Below are positions 33,432 to 38,594 of a DNA stretch of 38,594 bases, one piece after another. The translations under genes were made by a program, and so were the position numbers. The stretch covers positions 1-38,594 of the forward strand of contig CAZGCA010000060.1 in assembly GCA_964524145.1 (NCBI GenBank). Direction: 5' to 3'. Source of the stretch: CAZGCA01 sp964524145. Its GTDB lineage: Bacteria > Hydrogenedentota > CAZGCA01. The notes beneath the pieces are model-generated. The model searched no databases. It was given only the letters and a program-made list of their open reading frames with translations, and was not told the DNA's origin. Every line of letters starts with the position of its first letter. Position 1 is the first letter of the stretch.

Positions 33432-33705
33432 ACCGACCTTGCTCCTTCTCTAACGCCTCACCATGTGCGACACGTCACCCAACCCGGGATCAATGCCACC
33501 CTCGTCTTCTTTCTATGCTGCGTCGTGGCCGCGGGCGTGCGCGGCCGTCTTCTCCCGCAGTTTGTTTTTTGGTCTTCTCGTGGTGCTCCGCTACATGATA
33601 CCAGCAATCGAAACCAGCAACAAGCCCACGTTCGTCCCCAGCGCCGTCCCAGCTCAGACCGGCGAGTGAGATCTGCTCGCGGACCGACAAACCCGCGCGA
33701 CGGTA

Positions 33706-33735
33706 TTAACAAACAACCGTTCGTTGATATATAAT
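33706..33735 (+). promoter_or_regulatory. Promoter of the had-oah-dch-tetR operon
   Basis: TTAACA (33706-33711), an 18-base spacer and an exact TATAAT (33730-33735) lie 45 bases before the Had ATG. The rest of the divergent gap 33432-33705 shows only a GCCGCG/CGCGGC hairpin at 33528-33545. Confidence 0.75.
33712..33725. promoter_or_regulatory. Candidate TetR operator in the had promoter spacer
   Basis: AACAACCGTTCGTT is an imperfect palindrome (10 of 14 positions symmetric, AAC...GTT ends) lying entirely between the -35 and -10 boxes. A repressor bound there would block RNA polymerase. The TetR-family gene at 36822, in the same operon, is the obvious candidate, but the link is inferred. Confidence 0.45.
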
Positions 33736-33779
33736 CCTTGGGACGAGGTCATGTCGGAGCACCAAGAAGGAGTCAAGTC

Positions 33780-34838
33780 ATGATTGTTGAGGCTTATTTT
33801 CTGGACGCACCCAACAACCCGCTATCGAAACGGGATCTGCCTTTATGCGACCCGGCACCGGCCGAGGCCCTGGTTGAGGTGAAGGCCTGTGGGTTGTGCC
33901 ATACGGACTTGGGCTACGCGAACGGCTCTGTCGCGCCGCGGCATCCGCTTCCCCTTGTTCTGGGTCACGAGGTCACCGGAAGGGTGGTAGCGGCCGGTGA
34001 ACGGTTCGCCCATCTCGTGGGGAGCATGGTCATCGTGCCGGCGATTCTTCCGTGCGGCGACTGCGTTTTCTGCCGCTCCGGGCGTGCGAACGCGTGTAGG
34101 AAACAGAAGATGCCCGGCAACGACATTCACGGCGGTTTTTCGACTCACATGCTCGTTCCTGCCGGAGCGCTTATAACGCTGGACGACGCGCCGCCTGAGA
34201 TAAGCATAGAACAGATTGCCGTGGTAGCTGATGCGACCTCGACGGCCTACCAGGCGGTGATCCGCTCCGGTCTAAAAGAAGGCGATGCCGCTTTTGTTGT
34301 CGGCGCCGGCGGAGTCGGCAGTTTCGTAATCCAAATCGCGCATGCGTTGGGTGCTCACGTGGCTGCCTGCGACATAAGCGACGAGCGGCTGCAAATCGCA
34401 GCCGAGCACGGAGCCGAGCACACGTTGAATGTCCGCGAACGTGACAGCCGCTCGGTCCGCCAGGAACTGCGCGACCTTGCCGGCACGTGGGGTGTGCCTT
34501 CTTTGCGTTATCGCATACTCGAGTGCAGCGGCACATCAGCAGGCCAGCTTCTGGCGTTCGGTCTTCTGGCCCCGGCGGCGACGCTTGTGCAAGTGGGATA
34601 CACTCGGGACAAGATCGAAGTCAGACTCTCCAACCTGATGGCGTTCGACGCCACGATCCATGGAACGTGGGGATGTCCGCCGGAGCGCTATCCGGAGATT
34701 CTCAGGTTGGTCTACGATGGGAAGGTAGTTCTGGGGCCGTTCGTCGAGCGTGCGCCGATGTCGGAGGTGAACCGCCTGCTCGACGATATGTCCCACCACC
34801 GCCTTACGCGAAGGATGATCCTGGACCCCCATACATAA
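33780..34838 (+). CDS. had: Zinc alcohol dehydrogenase, probable 6-hydroxycyclohex-1-ene-1-carbonyl-CoA dehydrogenase
   Basis: 352 residues from the ATG at 33780, which follows AAGGAG; the upstream extension has no family sequence. Medium-chain zinc dehydrogenase: catalytic-zinc motifs ACGLCHTDLG and LGHEVTG, a complete structural-zinc lobe CGDCVFCRSGRANAC, and Rossmann motif VVGAGGVGSFV followed by an acidic strand end (ACDISDERL) that favours NAD. The specific name rests on the downstream Oah and Dch genes, the order had-oah-dch known from benzoyl-CoA degraders, and family resemblance. It would oxidise the 6-hydroxy intermediate to 6-oxocyclohex-1-ene-1-carbonyl-CoA. First gene of the operon. 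Confidence 0.88.
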   Translation: MIVEAYFLDAPNNPLSKRDLPLCDPAPAEALVEVKACGLCHTDLGYANGSVAPRHPLPLVLGHEVTGRVVAAGERFAHLVGSMVIVPAILPCGDCVFCRSGRANACRKQKMPGNDIHGGFSTHMLVPAGALITLDDAPPEISIEQIAVVADATSTAYQAVIRSGLKEGDAAFVVGAGGVGSFVIQIAHALGAHVAACDISDERLQIAAEHGAEHTLNVRERDSRSVRQELRDLAGTWGVPSLRYRILECSGTSAGQLLAFGLLAPAATLVQVGYTRDKIEVRLSNLMAFDATIHGTWGCPPERYPEILRLVYDGKVVLGPFVERAPMSEVNRLLDDMSHHRLTRRMILDPHT

Positions 34839-34881
34839 CCAAAGGAGACGAACAGGCATAGACGGGAAAGGAGGTTTCGAG

Positions 34882-36015
34882 ATGGCACAGCTTAAGAACC
34901 ATGAGCTTTCCCCGGGTTACGAGTTTAAGAGTATCCGGTACGAAGAGCGTCCGGTCCTGTCGCGGGACGGTCAGCCCGTGGACGGTCTGCACCAGGTCTG
35001 GATTACTCTCGACAACGAGAGGCAGCTAAACTCCTACACCACAGAAGTGTGCAAAGAGGTTGTTCTGGCCTTTCGACGGGCCAGCCTCGACCGCCGTGCC
35101 GTAGCGGTCGTACATACGGCCGTAGGCGACCGCGCGTTCTGCACGGGCGGCAATACCGAGGAATACGCCACCTACTACGCGGGCCGCCCTTTGGAGTACT
35201 TGCAGTATATGCGCTTGTTTAACGACATGGTGACGTCCATCCTGCTCTGCGACAAGCCGGTGATTTGTCGCGTCAACGGCATGCGCATCGCCGGAGGCCA
35301 GGAGATCGGTATGGCCTGTGACTTCAGCGTCACGGGCGACCACGCCCGGTTCGGCCAGGCCGGTCCAATACACGGCTCGGCCCCCGTCGGCGGTTCCACC
35401 GATTTCCTCGACCTTTTCGTGGGGGTTGCCAGAGCCGCTGAATCGCTGGTGTTGTGCGAACTGTGGTCGGCGCACAAGGCCCTGCGTCTGGGTCTGGTCA
35501 ACGAGGCGGTCCCGGTGTACCGCACGCCTGACGGTGAGTTCATTCCAAACCCGTTCGCGATCACCGACCGCTACGTGGACGATTGCGGCCGGATCGTCTT
35601 CGGCGAGTGGAAGACCGGAGCCGATCGTGAGGCAGCCAAGGAGGAGGCAGCACGTTGCACAGTGGATCTGAGCCAACTCGACGAGGCGGTTAACCGTCTC
35701 GCGACCCAGTTGTTGTATACGTTCCCGGATTGCACCAGGAAGACTATCGAGAGTTTTCGCAAGAAGAAGCTCGAACACTGGTACAAGAACAGCGAATCCA
35801 ACCGTTCCTGGCTGTCGCTTAACATGAACACCGAAGCGGCGGCAGGCTTTCCGGCGTTCCATTACGGTGATCGAAGCGAGCGTGAGATCGACTTCGTGAC
35901 CCTGCGTCGCCGCTTGGCCGAAGGGCATCCGTTCAACAGGGAGTTGATCCAGGAAGCACTGCCGCCGTCTGCTCGCAAAGCGCTCGCGGAAGCGCAGCAG
36001 GAGACAGAGCAATAA
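34882..36015 (+). CDS. oah: 6-oxocyclohex-1-ene-1-carbonyl-CoA hydrolase (BamA/Oah)
   Basis: 377 residues, the length of BamA/Oah proteins and over 100 longer than ordinary crotonases. Diagnostic stretches include VGDRAFCTGGNTEEYATYY, PLEYLQYMRLFNDMVTSIL, VNGMRIAGGQEIGMACDFSV and QAGPIHGSAPVGGSTDFL. It adds water and opens the ring of 6-oxocyclohex-1-ene-1-carbonyl-CoA to give 3-hydroxypimelyl-CoA. The ring-opening enzyme is the usual marker gene for anaerobic aromatic degradation in both class I and class II benzoyl-CoA reductase organisms. A strong AAAGGAGG precedes the ATG. Its TAA is overlapped by the probable start of dch. Confidence 0.95.
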   Translation: MAQLKNHELSPGYEFKSIRYEERPVLSRDGQPVDGLHQVWITLDNERQLNSYTTEVCKEVVLAFRRASLDRRAVAVVHTAVGDRAFCTGGNTEEYATYYAGRPLEYLQYMRLFNDMVTSILLCDKPVICRVNGMRIAGGQEIGMACDFSVTGDHARFGQAGPIHGSAPVGGSTDFLDLFVGVARAAESLVLCELWSAHKALRLGLVNEAVPVYRTPDGEFIPNPFAITDRYVDDCGRIVFGEWKTGADREAAKEEAARCTVDLSQLDEAVNRLATQLLYTFPDCTRKTIESFRKKKLEHWYKNSESNRSWLSLNMNTEAAAGFPAFHYGDRSEREIDFVTLRRRLAEGHPFNRELIQEALPPSARKALAEAQQETEQ

Positions 36016-36815
36016 GCAGCCAGGCAGACTGCACTTACGAAACCATAGAGGCCGACCTCCTCGAGGACGATACGTTGCTGCAACTGACGCTGAACCAGCC
36101 GAAGGGGAACGTGCTTACGATGGCCATGCTTGGCGATCTCTCCGAGGCGCTCATAGCGCACAAGGAACTTCAACACCAGCGCCTGGTCCTGCTGCGCGGA
36201 GCAGGCTCTCACTTCTCCTTTGGCGCCTCGGTCGAGGAACACCGCAAGGAGCAGGCTCCCGCCATGTTGGCTGCGCTCCACGACTTTGTGCGCCGTTTGG
36301 CTGCGTTCCCGGTACCGGTAGCGGCACTCGTGCAGGGGAGCTGCCTCGGCGGAGCGTTTGAAGTGGTGCTGTGCTGCCATTTCGTCTTTGCAACCGCGTC
36401 GGCACGCTTCGGTTGCCCGGAGATAAAGCTTGGTGTGATCCCACCGATACTGGCAGCACTGGGAAGTTCGCGGCTGGGAGGTCCGACCGCCGAGCGGCTG
36501 CTGCTTACTGGAGGGACTCTCGACGCGCAGAATGCCTTTCGGATCGGATTCCTGACGAAGGTGTTCGAGGCAGAGGACAATCCCGAGGAGATGCTCTTCG
36601 AGTGGTATCGCAAGACCCTGAAGACCCTCTCTGCTCTTTCTCTACGCGAAGGGATCAAAGCCTTGCGTGAAACATCTCGTTTCCTTTCTACGCTTGACCG
36701 CGGGATTGCCGCCGTCGAGCGGCAGTACGTTGGTAACATTCTGTCGAGTCACGACGGCAACGAGGGTATCGAGGCGTTTCTTGGTAAACGCCCGCCTGTA
36801 TGGAAGGACGCCTGA
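36012..36815 (+). CDS. dch: Cyclohexa-1,5-diene-1-carbonyl-CoA hydratase (Dch/BamR), apparent ATA start
   Basis: 267 residues if read from ATA at 36012. Crotonase fold with the Dch pattern: LQLTLNQPKGNVLTMAML, RGAGSHFSFGASVEEHRKEQ, PVAALVQGSCLGGAFEVVL and FGCPEIKLGVIPP. It hydrates the diene product of benzoyl-CoA reductase to 6-hydroxycyclohex-1-ene-1-carbonyl-CoA, the substrate of Had. The open frame has no ATG, GTG or TTG before a TTG at 36075, which would cut off the first beta strand (YETIEADLLEDD). The ATA overlaps the oah stop in the usual 4-base way and has AGGAG at 35998-36002, so ATA is the likely start, or an ATG lost by mutation or base-call error. Confidence 0.88.
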   Translation: MSSQADCTYETIEADLLEDDTLLQLTLNQPKGNVLTMAMLGDLSEALIAHKELQHQRLVLLRGAGSHFSFGASVEEHRKEQAPAMLAALHDFVRRLAAFPVPVAALVQGSCLGGAFEVVLCCHFVFATASARFGCPEIKLGVIPPILAALGSSRLGGPTAERLLLTGGTLDAQNAFRIGFLTKVFEAEDNPEEMLFEWYRKTLKTLSALSLREGIKALRETSRFLSTLDRGIAAVERQYVGNILSSHDGNEGIEAFLGKRPPVWKDA

Positions 36816-36821
36816 GAAAAC

Positions 36822-37511
36822 GTGAAGAAAGATCCGGAACGTCAGCAGGAGCAGCGAGGGCGAATCCTACAGGCTGCCGCGGGGTTCATTGCTGCTCACG
36901 GCTATCACGGCATGTCGATGCGCGACCTTGCCAAAGCCACGGATAGGAGTCTGTCCACCTTCTACAACTACTTCTCGTCCAAGGAGGACGTGTTGTTCGT
37001 GCTGCAGAAGGAGGCTTTCGAGACCCTTATCTCCGTCATCAACGAGACACTGGAGGGAGTTACGGACCCCGTGGGGCGGCTCTATCTCTTCATTCTCAAC
37101 CACCTCTGCTACTTCGTCCATCATCCGGACGTGATGCGTGTACTGGTTCACGAAGCCGGAGCCCTGCCTGCCCGGAGACGGCGTGCCGTACGTCGCGTCA
37201 AGGAGGAGTACTTCGGGATAGCACTAGAGATCGTCAGAACGTTGATTCATCAGACCGCAGCTTCGGTGGACGAGATTGAACTCGAGCGACGCACATACAG
37301 CATGTTCGGCATGCTGAACTGGGTATACGGGTGGTACGAACCGAGCAGGCACGGCACGCCGCAAGAGGTGGCGCGTACGATACACGTGCTTGCGCTTTCG
37401 GGCTTGACACCGCAACGCTTGTACCGCCGGTTGCACGAGAGGATGGAGGCGCATCTGAAGTCCGTAAATGCTTCTCCGCTTATCGGTTGCGGTGCTGCCG
37501 AAAGGGAGTAG
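36822..37511 (+). CDS. TetR/AcrR-family transcriptional regulator
   Basis: 229 residues from a GTG six bases after dch. The N-terminal helix-turn-helix is standard TetR: RGRILQAAAGFIAAHGYHG, MSMRDLAKATDRSLSTFYNY, then FSSKEDVLFVLQKEAF. The C-terminal part is all-helical and would bind a ligand, plausibly a CoA ester of the pathway. TetR regulators of this shape usually repress their own operon and release DNA on binding an acyl- or aryl-CoA; the palindrome at 33712-33725 is a candidate site. It lies between dch and the broken bcrB-like gene. Confidence 0.9.
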   Translation: MKKDPERQQEQRGRILQAAAGFIAAHGYHGMSMRDLAKATDRSLSTFYNYFSSKEDVLFVLQKEAFETLISVINETLEGVTDPVGRLYLFILNHLCYFVHHPDVMRVLVHEAGALPARRRRAVRRVKEEYFGIALEIVRTLIHQTAASVDEIELERRTYSMFGMLNWVYGWYEPSRHGTPQEVARTIHVLALSGLTPQRLYRRLHERMEAHLKSVNASPLIGCGAAERE

Positions 37512-37554
37512 CAAACATCAAATCGCACGGACCCTTCTTGACGAGGAATTGGGA

Positions 37555-38138
37555 ATGATTGAAATGTTTGAAGAGTGGTACAACGCCCGCCACGAGTGCG
37601 CAAGGGAGTGGAAGAAGAAAACGGGCGGGAAAGTGCTCGGTTACTTCTGCACTTACGTAACGGAGGAGATCGTGTACGCGGCGGGCGTTTTGCCGGTGCG
37701 CATCCTCGGGAGCCACGAACCCCAGAACGTGACGGAACCGCACATCTTCGCGATGTTCTCGTCCAGGGGCTGCAGGGCCGCTACGACTATCTCGACGGGA
37801 TCATGATATCTCAGAGCTGCCTGCACGTAAGGCAGGCGTATACGAGCTGGGACCTGCACATCCCGACTGAGTTCAGCTACTACCTGCCAATGCCGCATCA
37901 TGTGCAGTCGAGGCACGCGGTTCCGTTCACCCGGGCCGAGTTTGAGGTGTTCAAGGCCAAGCTTGAGGAGTGGACCGGCAAGGAGATCAGCGACGACGAA
38001 CTGAAACGCGGTATAGAGGTAGTCAACCGGGACCGCCGGCTGATGAAACAGGTTTACGAGTTGCGGAAGAAGGACGAGGTCCCGCTGACAGGTCTCGAGG
38101 CTATGCACATGGTTGGATGCCGTAGCCGCAACCGATGA
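37555..38138 (+). pseudogene. bcrB: Benzoyl-CoA reductase subunit (BcrB/BadE-like), frameshifted and truncated
   Basis: The frame from the ATG at 37555 gives MIEMFEEWYNARHE, GYFCTYVTEEIVYAAGVLPV and SHEPQNVTEPHIFAMF, typical of the 2-hydroxyacyl-CoA dehydratase/benzoyl-CoA reductase family and closest in my judgement to BcrB/BadE. Homology breaks at about 37758 and resumes in another frame at 37761 (VQGLQGRYDYLDGIM, SCLHVRQAYTSWDLHIPTEF, RRLMKQVYELRKKDEVP). The junction fits a missing segment of 3n+1 bases, about 22, where family members carry the Cys-Pro-rich cluster-ligand stretch. Homology ends for good near 38108 (EAMHMV), about half way through the family length. The other reductase subunits are not in the window. 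BcrC is an alternative assignment. Confidence 0.72.
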
Positions 38139-38163
38139 AGGGGATTGTCGGATAGGGGAGACT

Positions 38164-38345
38164 GCGGGCTAGTCACTTGACAAGGGACAGAATAAGCACT
38201 GGGAGCGCAACACTGGAAGGAGGCGACGGAGTATAGCCCCGGGTGACGACGGAGCTTGCTCCCGCGCAGGCGGGAGGAGAAACCCGGGGTACCGGATGCC
38301 CAACGATTCAAGCCCCTGACGGGGGCGACGGACACGCTAGCCCGC
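38164..38345. repeat. Multi-hairpin repeat element with terminal inverted repeats
   Basis: GCGGGCTAG (38164-38172) and CTAGCCCGC (38337-38345) are perfect 9-base inverted repeats at the ends. Inside, CCCCGGGT (38237-38244) pairs with ACCCGGGG (38282-38289) around a nested CTCCCGC/GGCGGGAG hairpin, and GCCCC-TGAC-GGGGC forms another (from 38312). No coding capacity. It begins about 56 bases after the last homology to bcrB. The stretch 38346-38594 holds nothing I recognise. Confidence 0.65.
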
Positions 38346-38594
38346 GTTTCTCACCAGATGGATGCTGAAGGGTATTGAAGTATAGAGATGGGACTACGTT
38401 ACTGGTTACGATGAGCGATTGTCCTGCAAACAGACTGTTCTATATCCGTTGTTGCAAGCGACGCAGCCGCATGACAGCCACTCGCCACAGAAGCACAACA
38501 ACGCCGGTACGTCCCGCAGGAACGGGTGAGAATAGCCCAGGAGTTTGGCCATAATCTAGTTTATGCGGTCTGTGATTTGCATCATGCTGTTTTG

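Noticed and set aside
1..38594. CRISPR arrays, rRNA genes, insertion-sequence transposases, prophage genes
   Set aside because: No regularly spaced repeats, rRNA segments, transposase or phage structural motifs were seen on either strand.

Overview
The window reads as a gene-dense piece of a moderately GC-rich bacterial chromosome from an anaerobe. Evidence for anaerobiosis: a molybdenum- or tungsten-type formate dehydrogenase with an FeS-rich NADH module, and three ring-modifying genes of the anaerobic benzoyl-CoA pathway next to a damaged benzoyl-CoA reductase subunit gene. Multi-hairpin interspersed repeats, a Golvesin-type domain and the RND/ABC hybrid suggest an uncultured or candidate-phylum lineage. 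I cannot assign a taxon from sequence alone.

Layout. (1) 149-4976 (+): a five-gene operon of a URO-D-like protein, an enoyl-CoA hydratase, a DegT-type PLP aminotransferase and two overlapping amidohydrolase-fold proteins. The first of these two lacks the metal ligands and the second keeps them. (2) 5011-19420 (-): a ~14.4 kb run of six export genes with a good promoter at 19471-19500: ABC ATPase, ABC-2 permease fused to a degenerate M1-peptidase-like region and a Golvesin-like domain, lipoprotein adaptor, RND pump, a 1570-residue RND-ABC fusion, and a small ABC-2 permease. (3) 19741-24771 (+): a three-gene NAD-linked formate dehydrogenase (NuoE-, NuoF/HydB- and FdhA-like). (4) 24883-26159 (-): an MqsA/YgiT-type zinc-finger protein overlapping a HEPN-like protein. 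(5) 26598-29196: a secreted beta-propeller protein and a membrane-anchored HEAT-repeat protein, convergent. (6) 29335-31432 (+): housekeeping genes greA, nadE and rsmI.

(7) 31501-32172 (-): two tandem, self-contained transcription units. Each has a perfect TTGACA-18-TATAAT promoter, a strong ribosome site, a hydrophobic peptide gene of 36-38 codons and a related terminator. They are too short for normal ORF calling. (8) 32307-32400: tRNA-Ser(GGA). (9) 32586-38138: an aromatic-degradation cluster with a MaoC-type hydratase on (-) and, divergently, had-oah-dch-tetR and a broken bcrB-like gene on (+). The had promoter carries an imperfect palindrome exactly in its -35/-10 spacer, a plausible TetR operator. 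(10) 38164-38345: a multi-hairpin repeat element directly after the truncated bcrB. The remainder to 38594 shows no gene.

How the parts connect: Dch, Had and Oah would convert cyclohexa-1,5-diene-1-carbonyl-CoA to 3-hydroxypimelyl-CoA. The reductase that makes the diene is not intact here. The NADH-coupled formate dehydrogenase fits a syntrophic or fermentative anaerobe disposing of electrons from such oxidations. The most unusual items are the RND-ABC fusion, whose nucleotide-binding domain is split by a membrane insert, and the twin micro-peptide units.
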